Assembly (NCBI GenBank): GCA_050942695.1 | Contig: JBMNNU010000040.1 | Location: forward strand, 1-16,324 | Direction of reading: 5' to 3' | DNA: 16,324 nt | DNA from: JBMNNU01 sp050942695 | GTDB taxonomy: Bacteria; Chloroflexota; UBA6077 | Shown here: positions 8,025-15,259 of the stretch, piece by piece | Layout: every line of letters starts with the position of its first letter | Numbering within the stretch: position 1 is the first letter of the stretch | Notes under the pieces: generated by a model | Told to the model about the DNA's origin: nothing | Seen by the model: the letters and a program-made list of their open reading frames with translations, nothing else | Databases searched by the model: none | Made by a program: the position numbers and the translations under genes

Positions 8025-8336
8025 CTACTCCGGCAGGTTTTCCATAGCGCGCTTCAGCTTTTTCCGATAGCTACGATATGCTTTGCGCCCCTCAGCGGTC
8101 AGGCTGTAGGTGGTCTGGGGGATCTTCCCCCGAAAGCCTTTCTGTATGTCCAGGTATCCGGCTTCCTCGAGCTTAGAGAGGTGGGCCGAGAGGTTCCCTT
8201 TGGTCAGCCCCGTCTCCCGCAGGAGGAAGAGGAAGTCGGCGCTATCCAGTGGATAGAGCATGGCTACGATCATCAGCCGCGCAGGTTCGTGCACGACCCT
8301 GTCCAGGCTCGCCAACTCCCGAAAGCTTTCACCCAT
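8025..8336 (-). CDS. Winged-helix transcriptional regulator (HTH_34/MarR-like)
   Basis: A 103-residue single-domain DNA-binding protein. Residues 15-62 contain the helix-turn-helix: 'HEPARLMIVAML', then 'FLFLLRETGLT', then recognition helix 'KGNLSAHLSKLEEAGYL'. The wing is at about 63-80 ('IQKGFRGKIPQTTYSLT'). The pattern matches the PF13601-type winged-helix family. It starts at ATG two bases after the stop of the membrane-protein gene, with GGAGG ten bases upstream inside that gene. A much longer frame runs upstream of this ATG, but it crosses the membrane-protein gene and is a shadow. The regulator most likely binds the 31-bp palindrome at the head of the cluster and represses its own operon. 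No ligand pocket or metal-binding cysteines are evident. Confidence 0.88.
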   Translation of the reverse strand: MGESFRELASLDRVVHEPARLMIVAMLYPLDSADFLFLLRETGLTKGNLSAHLSKLEEAGYLDIQKGFRGKIPQTTYSLTAEGRKAYRSYRKKLKRAMENLPE

Positions 8337-8338
8337 GG

Positions 8339-8968
8339 CTATTCTCCCTCCGGGGATGGGGCGCTGCGCAGGTAGTTTACCAGGGTGATTACCCCTGAAA
8401 ACAGGAAAGCTAAACCCATGCCAGTGAAGTAGACACCGTTCCCCAGGCTGCTGCCCAATCCTGCTAGGGCGACTCCCGCCCCTAGAAGAAAAGAGAAGAG
8501 CGCTAAAAGGTAGAATCGGGACAAGCCCGCAGAGTAGGCGATAAGCAGGCTGAAGCCGCCGACGAAAACCCCCTGCATCGCCGGGATCCAGTCCAGGGAG
8601 GCGGGGGCGGTGGCGAACAGTAGCAGATTCACCGTTACTGCTACGGCAATTCCCGAGGCTGCAGCTATCAACCTTTGCCTGCGGCTGCGTTGGCGCCGTT
8701 GGTAGCGGACGTAGCCTGTCCGCGGGTAGGTGATCCTGGCCTTTGCGGCCTTCACCCCCCAACTGACGATCCAGATACCCCCTGCCACCAGCAACACGAT
8801 CCCTATTGCGGAGAAGCTGGCCGGGAGGCTCCCCTTAGGGAAAAACGACTCCGCCAGGAAGAGAGCCCCTATAGCGAGAAAGATGCAGCCCGCGCCTATC
8901 TCCGTCAGGCCGTCATCGTACCAGTACTGCCGAGCTCGGCGCTCAGCCCTTTCGACATCCGGTCTCAT
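8339..8968 (-). CDS. Six-TM membrane protein of unknown function
   Basis: I do not recognise a named family. The protein is 209 residues from ATG 8968, chosen because AAGGAG lies eight bases upstream; a GTG at 8977 abuts the ribosome site and is unlikely. It has an N-terminal basic amphipathic stretch (1-20), then two hydrophobic helices (about 22-42, 52-72), a basic cytoplasmic-looking loop (about 73-100, rich in Arg, with 'YPRTGYVRYQ') and about four more helices to residue 200. It is the first gene after the promoter and palindrome and lies two bases from the winged-helix gene. It could be a sensor or anti-regulator that holds the regulator at the membrane; that is inference from position only. 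Confidence 0.8.
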   Translation of the reverse strand: MRPDVERAERRARQYWYDDGLTEIGAGCIFLAIGALFLAESFFPKGSLPASFSAIGIVLLVAGGIWIVSWGVKAAKARITYPRTGYVRYQRRQRSRRQRLIAAASGIAVAVTVNLLLFATAPASLDWIPAMQGVFVGGFSLLIAYSAGLSRFYLLALFSFLLGAGVALAGLGSSLGNGVYFTGMGLAFLFSGVITLVNYLRSAPSPEGE

Positions 8969-8989
8969 CGTACCCACTCCTTACAATCT

Positions 8990-9020
8990 GCAGACTAGTT
9001 TGTATTACAAACTAGTCTGC
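8990..9020. promoter_or_regulatory. 31-bp perfect palindrome, probable operator
   Basis: Left arm GCAGACTAGTTTGTA (8990-9004), central T (9005), right arm TACAAACTAGTCTGC (9006-9020): every position of the 15-bp arms matches. On the minus strand it starts 4 bp after the -10 hexamer and covers the predicted start point (about 9018) through +28, ending 8 bp before the ribosome site of the membrane-protein gene. This is the classic place for a repressor site, and a dimeric winged-helix protein is encoded as the second gene. As RNA it would also form a strong 5'-terminal hairpin. Confidence 0.75.
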
Positions 9021-9024
9021 GCAC

Positions 9025-9052
9025 ATTATATGCCTGCAAACAGCGATGTCAA
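9025..9052 (-). promoter_or_regulatory. Consensus sigma-70-type promoter of the regulator/ABC cluster
   Basis: On the minus strand TTGACA (9052-9047) and TATAAT (9030-9025) are both perfect matches, separated by 16 bp. The predicted start, about 9018, falls inside the palindrome. The untranslated leader would be about 50 bases. Such a strong basal promoter with an overlapping palindrome suggests control mainly by repression. Confidence 0.75.
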
Positions 9053-9313
9053 GCATCTCCTGGCCGGCGATCGATTCCCGTTACCCTTTTTGTGAGAAGA
9101 GCTGCCAGGCTGCACCAGGCGCGATGCTCACCCGCGAGGCGGGGGTTAAACGCATCATTCGATTCAGAAAGCCTCGATGATGGGTAACCGGCAGGCCGCT
9201 CGATCGTTATAATGGGCACAACTGCCCTCTCCTGCCCACACTATCGGTGGCGGTCCCAGGATCGTCCCCCGCATTTTCTCGGGACGTTACGGCAAGGAGC
9301 GGCTAGAAGCACA
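9053..9313. other. Part of divergent intergenic region with no gene seen
   Basis: The full gap between the two divergent starts is 440 bp. This inner part holds an imperfect inverted repeat (9153-9162 CATCATTCGA against 9174-9182 TCGATGATG), a short GC stem near 9131-9145, and a TATAAT on the plus strand (9208-9213) with no matching -35. No short reading frame with a ribosome site and no tRNA-like fold is apparent. Confidence 0.4.
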
Positions 9314-9340
9314 TTGACATGGCTCACTAGTTCGTGTAAT
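9314..9340 (+). promoter_or_regulatory. Candidate promoter of the GDP-mannose dehydratase gene
   Basis: TTGACA (9314-9319) and TGTAAT (9335-9340, five of six) with a 15-bp spacer, somewhat short. The predicted leader is about 60 bases. The word ACTAGTTCGT (9326-9335) between the hexamers differs by one base from ACTAGTTTGT in the palindrome upstream of the divergent cluster. Confidence 0.45.
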
Positions 9341-9408
9341 AAAGAGCCGTTCCGGAAATCCTCTGTGTTTCGACACTACTGAGACCCCGGACCGCCTAGG
9401 AGGATTTG

Positions 9409-10425
9409 ATGAAGACTGCTTTGATCACTGGCATTACCGGGCAGGACGGCACCTATCTGGCCGAACACCTGCTCCAACAGGGCTACAACGTCTACGGCCT
9501 GATCCGGGGCCAGAACAACCCTAAACGAGAATGGGTGGAGTCGATCGTTCCCGACGTTGAGCTGGTGCTCGGGGATCTCCTCGACCAGGGCTCCCTATTG
9601 CGGGCTCTGGAGTACACCAAACCCGACGAGGTTTATAACCTGGCGGCTATATCCTACGTCGCTCTCTCCTGGGATCAAGCGCGGCTGGTCGGCGAGGTCA
9701 CCGGGCTGGGCGTGCTTAACATGCTCGAGGCGGTAAGAATCGTGGGTGGTCGAGGCCGCAGCAACGGCAAGCGAACCAACCCTATCCGCTTCTACCAGGC
9801 CAGCTCCAGCGAGATGTTCGGTCGGGTGAGGGAGATACCCCAGAGCGAGACTACACCGTTTTATCCGCGCAGCCCCTACGCTGTAGCCAAGGTTTACGGG
9901 CACCATATCACCGTCAATTACAGGGAAAGCTACGACCTTTACGCCTGCAGCGGCATCCTATTCAACCACGAATCCCCTCGCCGGGGGCTGGAGTTCGTGA
10001 CCCGCAAGATCTCACACGCCGTTGCGCGCATCAAGCTGGGAAAACAGCGGGAGTTGATACTGGGCAACCTGGATGCCAAGCGGGACTGGGGCTTTGCCGG
10101 GGATTATGTCAAGGCAATGCATCTGATGCTCCAGCAGCCCGAGCCCGAGGATTACGTGGTGGGCACTGGGGAGTATCACAGCGTAGCCGAGTTCGCCGAG
10201 CTGGCCTTCGCCTACGTGGGGCTGAACTGGCGGGATTACGTCCGCACCGACCCCCGATTCCTGCGACCCGCTGAGGTAGAGCGGCTACTCTCCGACCCAA
10301 CAAAAGCTCGCACCAAACTCGGCTGGAAGCCAACCGTTTCCTTCCAGCAGTTGGTGGAGATGATGGTGGAGGCCGACCTAGCAGCGGAAAAAGACAAGAT
10401 CCAGAGAGGGATCCCCTCGAAGTAA
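9409..10425 (+). CDS. gmd: GDP-mannose 4,6-dehydratase
   Basis: A 338-residue extended short-chain dehydrogenase/reductase. It converts GDP-D-mannose to GDP-4-keto-6-deoxy-D-mannose, the branch point to GDP-fucose, GDP-rhamnose and related sugars for surface glycans. The NADP-binding loop is GITGQDG (8-14). The active site reads 'QASSSEMFG' (S132/S133, E135) and Y157-x-x-x-K161 in 'SPYAVAKVYGHH'. 'LFNHESPRRG' and 'FVTRKI' (185-200) are characteristic of GMD rather than of other NDP-sugar dehydratases. Start is ATG 9409 with AGGAGG five bases upstream; an in-frame TTG just before it is not needed. No fucose synthase, RMD or glycosyltransferase is adjacent, so the pathway partner lies elsewhere. 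It converges on the phosphofructokinase gene. Confidence 0.93.
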   Translation: MKTALITGITGQDGTYLAEHLLQQGYNVYGLIRGQNNPKREWVESIVPDVELVLGDLLDQGSLLRALEYTKPDEVYNLAAISYVALSWDQARLVGEVTGLGVLNMLEAVRIVGGRGRSNGKRTNPIRFYQASSSEMFGRVREIPQSETTPFYPRSPYAVAKVYGHHITVNYRESYDLYACSGILFNHESPRRGLEFVTRKISHAVARIKLGKQRELILGNLDAKRDWGFAGDYVKAMHLMLQQPEPEDYVVGTGEYHSVAEFAELAFAYVGLNWRDYVRTDPRFLRPAEVERLLSDPTKARTKLGWKPTVSFQQLVEMMVEADLAAEKDKIQRGIPSK

Positions 10426-10444
10426 AGGCGAGTAGAGGGTAAGT

Positions 10445-10475
10445 AGCGAGTAGTGAGCTAGTCTCACTACTCGCT
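10445..10475. terminator. Hairpin terminator between convergent genes
   Basis: AGCGAGTAGTGAG (10445-10457) and its exact complement CTCACTACTCGCT (10463-10475) around a 5-base loop, followed on the plus strand by a T-rich tail (TTCTCGCTTTT). It sits between the stops of gmd (10425) and of the phosphofructokinase gene (10485). The word GCGAGTAG is partly repeated to the left, so it may derive from a short-repeat element. Confidence 0.75.
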
Positions 10476-10484
10476 TTCTCGCTT

Positions 10485-11519
10485 TTAGAAGAATAGCTTA
10501 GCTAGCTGATATAGCTCCATATCCGCGGGGCGGCTCTTCGATACCACATCGCGCAAGGGGATCGGTTGCAGCTTTCCACCGCACAGGCAGGGGACGTTGC
10601 CGAATTTGCCCTCAGCTAGGTAGTCCACCGCCGCCACTCCCAGACGGGTTGCGAGGATCCGGTCCTCTGCGGTGGGCGCCCCACCTCGCTGCAGATAACC
10701 CAGGACGATAAACCGAGTCTCCAGGCCGGTCCGCTTCTCGATCTCGGCTGCCAGTCGCTCGCCGATGTTGCGCCGATCCAGCTTGACCCGGCCGTAGGGG
10801 TCGGGTTTACCGAGATCGATCCCTTCGTCGGAGAGGTCGGTTATTACGGCCGCTTCGGAGACGACGATGATGCTGAACTCCCTGCCCCGAGCTCGACGCG
10901 CCAGGACGTGGTTGCAGATGGTCTCCAGGTCGGTTGGCTCCTCCGGGATAATGATCATATCCGCGCCCCCGGCGAGCCCGCCGGCCGTTGCAACCCAACC
11001 TGCATCCCTGCCCATCACCTCTGCCAATAGGACCCTGTGGTGAGAGCTGGCGGTGGTGTGCAACCGGTCTAGGGCTTCGGCAACCACTGCTACGGCAGTG
11101 CTGTAGCCGATGCTGGCATCCGAGCCGTTCAGGGTGTTGTCGATCGTCTTCGGCACGCCAACTACCTTACCCCATTTTTCCTGTAGCTCTGCGGCCACAC
11201 CCAGGGTATCGGGCCCCCCTATCACCACCAGGCCTTCGATACCAAAAGCCTTGATATTGGCCAAAACCTGCTCGAAATCCTCTGGGCTTTTGAGAGGGTT
11301 TGCTCGAGATGTCCCCAGCACCGTCCCGCCCAGATGCAGGATACCTGAAACTGAACGAGTATCTAACCTTCGGAGATTACCGCCGCCTAACAGCCCATCC
11401 CAGCCGTTTCGCACCCCAAGGATATCGAAATCAAGACTGATGGCTCGTCTAACTACGGCGCGGATCGCCGCATTGAGTCCGGCAGCGTCGCCGCCACCTG
11501 TTAAGACCGCTACTCTCAT
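10485..11519 (-). CDS. 6-phosphofructokinase, group III, probably pyrophosphate-dependent, with atypical residues
   Basis: A 344-residue PfkA-superfamily enzyme that phosphorylates fructose 6-phosphate in glycolysis. ATG start with GGAGG five bases upstream. Recognisable blocks are 'TGGGDAAGLNAAIR' (7-20), 'IGGPDTLG' (100-107), 'GVPKTIDNT' (121-129), 'MGRDAGWVA', 'IIPEEP' and 'LGYLQRGGAPTAEDR'. Numbering happens to match E. coli PfkA: Asp104 in place of Gly104 and Lys124 in place of Gly124 are the known markers of pyrophosphate users. D127, the catalytic base, is kept. Two positions are odd: 103 is Pro where Asp or Glu is usual, and 129 is Thr where Asp is nearly always found in 'TIDND'. It may be less active, use another donor, or act on another sugar phosphate. 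A weak promoter (TTGTTT, 17 bp, GATAAT at 11565-11560) lies upstream. Confidence 0.88.
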   Translation of the reverse strand: MRVAVLTGGGDAAGLNAAIRAVVRRAISLDFDILGVRNGWDGLLGGGNLRRLDTRSVSGILHLGGTVLGTSRANPLKSPEDFEQVLANIKAFGIEGLVVIGGPDTLGVAAELQEKWGKVVGVPKTIDNTLNGSDASIGYSTAVAVVAEALDRLHTTASSHHRVLLAEVMGRDAGWVATAGGLAGGADMIIIPEEPTDLETICNHVLARRARGREFSIIVVSEAAVITDLSDEGIDLGKPDPYGRVKLDRRNIGERLAAEIEKRTGLETRFIVLGYLQRGGAPTAEDRILATRLGVAAVDYLAEGKFGNVPCLCGGKLQPIPLRDVVSKSRPADMELYQLAKLFF

Positions 11520-11762
11520 ACAATCCTCCCACCCTGGACATCATATAAGTAAGCCTAGCATTATCATAGAAGGTGTTGTTGAAAACAAATAACAGATGAA
11601 AAGCCTTTATCTACTCGCGTGTACGCTAGTATACATCGCTTTAGCTCGATAGCAAATCCTTCTTGTCAAACGAACAATTCCTGGTACACAGCTTGCAGCG
11701 CTATCTTGTTGTTCCACGTAAGCTGCCAGGTCCATCCGAAGAGCTGACAATGGAGGAAAACA

Positions 11763-14063
11763 TTGGTACGATCTCGAACTCGCAAATTGCTGATCATCGC
11801 TTCCCTAGTATTGCTGGCGCCTTTACTGTTCGGGCTCTCGCGGCCCACGATCGCGGAAGGGGCTCAGGGAAGTTGGTCTCAACTCGACCTGGACAACCTG
11901 CAGATCAACGTCGTAATAGCTAACCCCAACAACTCCAGCATTCTGCTGGCGGGAACCAACGGCCAGGGCATCTTCCGCTCTGCGGACGGCGGCCAGAACT
12001 GGGCTCAGGTCAACTCAGGGTTGGGAAACCTCTTTATCAACGACCTGTTGATCGACCCGACCAACACCAACAACATTTTAGCGGCCGTGGGCCGCGGGTC
12101 GTTGGTGGGTGAGCCTGGGGGAGGGGTCTACCGTAGCACCGATGGAGGCTCCACCTGGAATCTGGTCCAGGAGGCCGGCACGATCTGGTCTTTGGCTTTA
12201 ACCCCTCAAAACCCCAGTGTGATCTATGCCGCCGGAGGGCCACCCGTCTTCAAATCCACCGACGGTGGGGCTACCTGGGCGCCCGCATTCGTTCCCGGGA
12301 CCGAGTTGGTGAACATCGAAGCCCGGGGGGTGACGGTGAACCCTGCGGATGCGAACATCGTCCTGCTGGCCGGCAACACCGAGGGAGGCCAGGGGCAGGT
12401 CTTTCGCTCCACCAACGCCGGGGCCAGTTGGGATAGGGTGCTGGTAGACCAGGCTGCCATCCTGGATATCAGCTTCGTCCAGGATCTCCGTGCGGGCGTG
12501 CTGGCGTTCTTCGGCAACCTGGTGGGGGTATTCCGCAGCAGCGATACAGGCCTCACCTGGCAGAGGGTAACCGGGAACCTGGGAGATATCACCGTCCTAG
12601 ATGTCGAACCGGATCCTCTAGATGGAAACGAGGTCGCAGCGGCTACCGAATCGGGGGTCATTCGAAGCACGGACGCAGGTGCCACCTTCAGCCAATTGGA
12701 TACTACCCTAGGTAACCAGAGCGTCAGGGGCGTGGCTTACGACCGCGCCAGCCCGCAGACGATTTACGCGGGTACAGACGATGGTGTGTGGGCTTTCACC
12801 TTTGCCCAGCCCCCCGGACCTCCACCTTTCACGCCGGTGGCTACCTACTTCTTCGCCGAGGGGTCTACTCAGCAACCATTCGATACCTGGTTCCTGGTGC
12901 AGAACCCCACGGCAAACGGGGCTAACGTGCGCTTTACATTCCAGTTAGAAGGGGGGGGCTCTCAGGTCCGCGACTTTACCGTCGGACCCAACACCCGATT
13001 TAGCCTTTTCGTCAACCAGATCTTGCCCAACGTCGCATTCTCGACGAGAGTTGAAGCAGACCAGCAGGTCTTCGTGGAACGATCTCTCTTCGTGGGATTC
13101 GACGGGAGCGTGATCACCGGTATCCCAAGTCCGGAAAACAGTTGGCTTTTCGCCGAAGGTGCCACTGTACAGCCTTTCGACACCTGGGTGCTGATCCAGA
13201 ACCCCAACGCTGTCCCGGCCAACACAACGGTCACCTACCTTCTCAGAGATAGAGCGCCGGTAGTGCAGTCGCTGGGCGCGTTGCCTCCAACCTCCAGGAC
13301 CAGCATCTTCGTCAATCAGGTGCTGCCCAACGAGGAGTTCGGAATCCGGGTAGACAGCGACCAGCCGGTGATAGCCGAAAGGTCAACCTTCAGGTTCCCG
13401 GGCAATGCGGCAACTTCCACGGCCGGGGCCACAGCCGCAAGCCGTAGCTGGTTCTTCGCAGAGGGCAACTCTATCCAGCAGCCCTTGCCTTGGGATACAT
13501 TCCTACTGCTGTCCAACCCGCAGCAGACATCTACGACTGTAACCATCGTGCTGTTCAACACGGCGGGCCAGCAGACCAGCTTACAGATAGCGATGCCGCC
13601 AAATAGCCGAAGGACTATCTTTCTGAATGACATCTTCCCCAACACTTCCTTCGGTTTTCGGGTGGACTCGTCAGAGCCCATCGTAGCCGAGCGGTCTCAG
13701 TTCTTCGGGCCTGAGCCCAGAGGAGCCACAGCCAGCCAAGGAGCAACTTCCCTTGCAACCGAATGGAACCTGGCGGAGGGCTCCACTCAGCCTCCTTTCT
13801 CGACGAACATCGCTATCCTCAACCCCAATAGCGCGGCTATGAACGCTCGAATCGACTTCCAGTTGGAGAACGGCCAGGTGGTGACCAGGGATTTCCTCGT
13901 GAACCCCACCTCGAAGCTGTCCGTCGACGTTGGGAGCTTCCTTCCCAACAACGCGTTCTCAGCCAAGGTGACCACCAGCCTACCCAGCGTTGTGGAGCGC
14001 ACCATGTTCCTCAATAAGCTGGGCTCCATCGGCGTGACCAACGCCGTGGGTGTGCCGAGGTAG
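11763..14063 (+). CDS. Secreted Asp-box beta-propeller protein with four ~100-residue C-terminal repeats
   Basis: A 766-residue protein starting at TTG 11763, with GGAGG six bases upstream. Residues 1-35 are a signal peptide (RSRTRK, then a 17-residue hydrophobic run). Residues about 37-355 hold six BNR/Asp-box motifs of the S-x-D-x-G-x-x-W type, such as 'SADGGQNW', 'STDGGSTW', 'STDGGATW' and 'SSDTGLTW', typical of sialidase-like or Ycf48-like propellers. Asp-boxes are structural, so no glycosidase activity is implied. After a Pro-rich hinge (PPGPPPFTP) come four repeats beginning near residues 362, 461, 563 and 668. Each opens with 'W/Y-x-F/L-AEG' and closes with 'F.-.-RV-.-..-.V-.-ER', and resembles the immunoglobulin-like repeats of bacterial surface proteins. 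There is no LPxTG or transmembrane anchor at the end. Probably cell-surface or extracellular; ligand unknown. Confidence 0.85.
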   Translation: MVRSRTRKLLIIASLVLLAPLLFGLSRPTIAEGAQGSWSQLDLDNLQINVVIANPNNSSILLAGTNGQGIFRSADGGQNWAQVNSGLGNLFINDLLIDPTNTNNILAAVGRGSLVGEPGGGVYRSTDGGSTWNLVQEAGTIWSLALTPQNPSVIYAAGGPPVFKSTDGGATWAPAFVPGTELVNIEARGVTVNPADANIVLLAGNTEGGQGQVFRSTNAGASWDRVLVDQAAILDISFVQDLRAGVLAFFGNLVGVFRSSDTGLTWQRVTGNLGDITVLDVEPDPLDGNEVAAATESGVIRSTDAGATFSQLDTTLGNQSVRGVAYDRASPQTIYAGTDDGVWAFTFAQPPGPPPFTPVATYFFAEGSTQQPFDTWFLVQNPTANGANVRFTFQLEGGGSQVRDFTVGPNTRFSLFVNQILPNVAFSTRVEADQQVFVERSLFVGFDGSVITGIPSPENSWLFAEGATVQPFDTWVLIQNPNAVPANTTVTYLLRDRAPVVQSLGALPPTSRTSIFVNQVLPNEEFGIRVDSDQPVIAERSTFRFPGNAATSTAGATAASRSWFFAEGNSIQQPLPWDTFLLLSNPQQTSTTVTIVLFNTAGQQTSLQIAMPPNSRRTIFLNDIFPNTSFGFRVDSSEPIVAERSQFFGPEPRGATASQGATSLATEWNLAEGSTQPPFSTNIAILNPNSAAMNARIDFQLENGQVVTRDFLVNPTSKLSVDVGSFLPNNAFSAKVTTSLPSVVERTMFLNKLGSIGVTNAVGVPR

Positions 14064-14080
14064 CCATCGCCACTTTGTCT

Positions 14081-14109
14081 TTCGGGCCGGCGATGTTGGC
14101 CGGCCCGAA
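14081..14109 (+). terminator. GC-rich hairpin after the Asp-box protein gene
   Basis: TTCGGGCCGGC (14081-14091) pairs perfectly with GCCGGCCCGAA (14099-14109) around a 7-base loop, 18 bp after the stop codon. There is no T-run after it, so termination strength is uncertain. Confidence 0.65.
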
Positions 14110-14120
14110 CCCTCACTACC

Positions 14121-14150
14121 TTGGCGTGAAGCTGAGGATAAGCGTAGAAT
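14121..14150 (+). promoter_or_regulatory. Candidate promoter of the hydroxyacid dehydrogenase gene
   Basis: TTGGCG (14121-14126, four of six) and TAGAAT (14145-14150, five of six) with an 18-bp spacer, placed just after the upstream terminator. The leader would be about 77 bases. Confidence 0.35.
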
Positions 14151-14233
14151 AAGCCGTCTCAGCTATTAGCTTTACGGATTAATATTCGGCAGAAAGGCAC
14201 ATTATTGCCGTGTAACCGGGAGGAGATCTATCT

Positions 14234-15202
14234 ATGGCTAAAGGGCGCGTACTCATCACTTCCGCCGTTGTACCTCAGGATGGAGAGATCGCCCAGCGAC
14301 TCAGAGAGGCCGGATTCGAGCCGGTGTTCAACTACCACGGCCGCAGGACGACGGAGGAGATGATCCGGGTACTCGACGGGATCGACGGGGTCATTGCGGG
14401 TACCGACCCGTTTGACGCCGAGGTGCTGGCGAACGCAAAGCGTCTCAAGGTGATCGGCCGCATCGGGGTAGGGTACGACGCCATCGATGTGAAAGCAGCC
14501 ACCGCCAACGGCATCGCCGTGTGCATCACACCTGGCACCAACCAGCACGCCGTCGCCGACTTCACGATGGGCTTGATTCTCCAGTGCTCGCGGAAGATCA
14601 TGGAGAACATATCGGTTCTCAGGTCTGGCGGCTGGCAGCGGTTTATCGGCCACGACCTAAACGGGAAGACTCTGGGGATCGTTGGGCTGGGCTCTATCGG
14701 TAAGGAGGTGGCCAAGCGAGCAAAAGGCTTCGGAATGCGAATACTAGCCTACGACGTGTACCAGGACGAAGCCTTCGCCAGGGAGTATCAAATAAACTTC
14801 GTTCCGGTCGATCAGCTCATCCGCGAGAGCGACTACGTGACCCTGCACTGCTTCCTGAACGAGGAGACGCGCCACCTGATCAACGCTACGCGGCTGGCTA
14901 TGATGAAGCCCACGGCATACCTGATCAACACTGCAAGAGGGGGCATAGTGGACACCGAGGCGCTCTACCAGGCGTTGAAGGAGAAACGCATCGCAGGGGC
15001 AGCTCTGGACGTCTTCGAACAGGAGCCGCTCCCAGTCGACCACCCCCTGAGGCAGTTGGACAACGCCTACCTGGCATCCCACGTAGCCGGGATCAGCGAT
15101 GACTCGATCCGTGGGATGAGCGAGATGGCTGCGGAGAACGTAATGCGGGTCCTGCAGGGCAAGCAGCCCCTCCAGATCGTAAACCCAGAAGTCCTCAAGT
15201 AG
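14234..15202 (+). CDS. D-2-hydroxyacid dehydrogenase, SerA-type (phosphoglycerate dehydrogenase-like)
   Basis: A 322-residue NAD-dependent dehydrogenase with an ATG start and GGGAGGAG upstream. The Rossmann loop is GLGSIG (151-156), and D174 after the second strand favours NAD over NADP. The catalytic triad of the family is complete: R235 ('NTARGG'), E264 ('EQEP') and H283 ('ASHVAG'). It lacks the C-terminal ACT domain of full-length SerA, so it would not show serine feedback through that domain. Short enzymes of this type act as 3-phosphoglycerate dehydrogenases (the first step of serine synthesis) or as glyoxylate/hydroxypyruvate reductases; sequence alone does not separate these. It stands alone between two hairpins with no serine-pathway neighbour. 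Confidence 0.9.
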   Translation: MAKGRVLITSAVVPQDGEIAQRLREAGFEPVFNYHGRRTTEEMIRVLDGIDGVIAGTDPFDAEVLANAKRLKVIGRIGVGYDAIDVKAATANGIAVCITPGTNQHAVADFTMGLILQCSRKIMENISVLRSGGWQRFIGHDLNGKTLGIVGLGSIGKEVAKRAKGFGMRILAYDVYQDEAFAREYQINFVPVDQLIRESDYVTLHCFLNEETRHLINATRLAMMKPTAYLINTARGGIVDTEALYQALKEKRIAGAALDVFEQEPLPVDHPLRQLDNAYLASHVAGISDDSIRGMSEMAAENVMRVLQGKQPLQIVNPEVLK

Positions 15203-15218
15203 AGATCGAAGTGCCCAA

Positions 15219-15247
15219 GCCGTCGCAGTCTTCGAGACCGCGACGGC
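15219..15247. terminator. Hairpin between convergent dehydrogenase and toxin genes
   Basis: GCCGTCGC (15219-15226) pairs with GCGACGGC (15240-15247). Inside, GTCT pairs with AGAC across one mismatch, leaving a TCG loop, so 12 pairs in all. It lies between the stop of the dehydrogenase gene (15202) and that of the toxin gene (15260) and could serve both. No T-run. Confidence 0.65.
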
Positions 15248-15259
15248 CAAAGCCACGAA

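Noticed and set aside
8025..8762. One 245-residue frame covering the winged-helix gene
   Set aside because: The part upstream of ATG 8336 overlaps the membrane-protein gene in another frame and has low-complexity shadow composition. The 103-residue protein has its own ribosome site and a complete domain.
11663..11923. 86-residue plus-strand frame ahead of the Asp-box protein gene
   Set aside because: It has no ribosome site or recognisable sequence, and overlaps the signal-peptide coding region, whose own TTG start has a strong GGAGG.
11766..12830. Sialidase
   Set aside because: Asp-boxes are present, but the catalytic Arg triad and FRIP-type motif are not evident; Asp-boxes occur in many non-enzymatic propellers.
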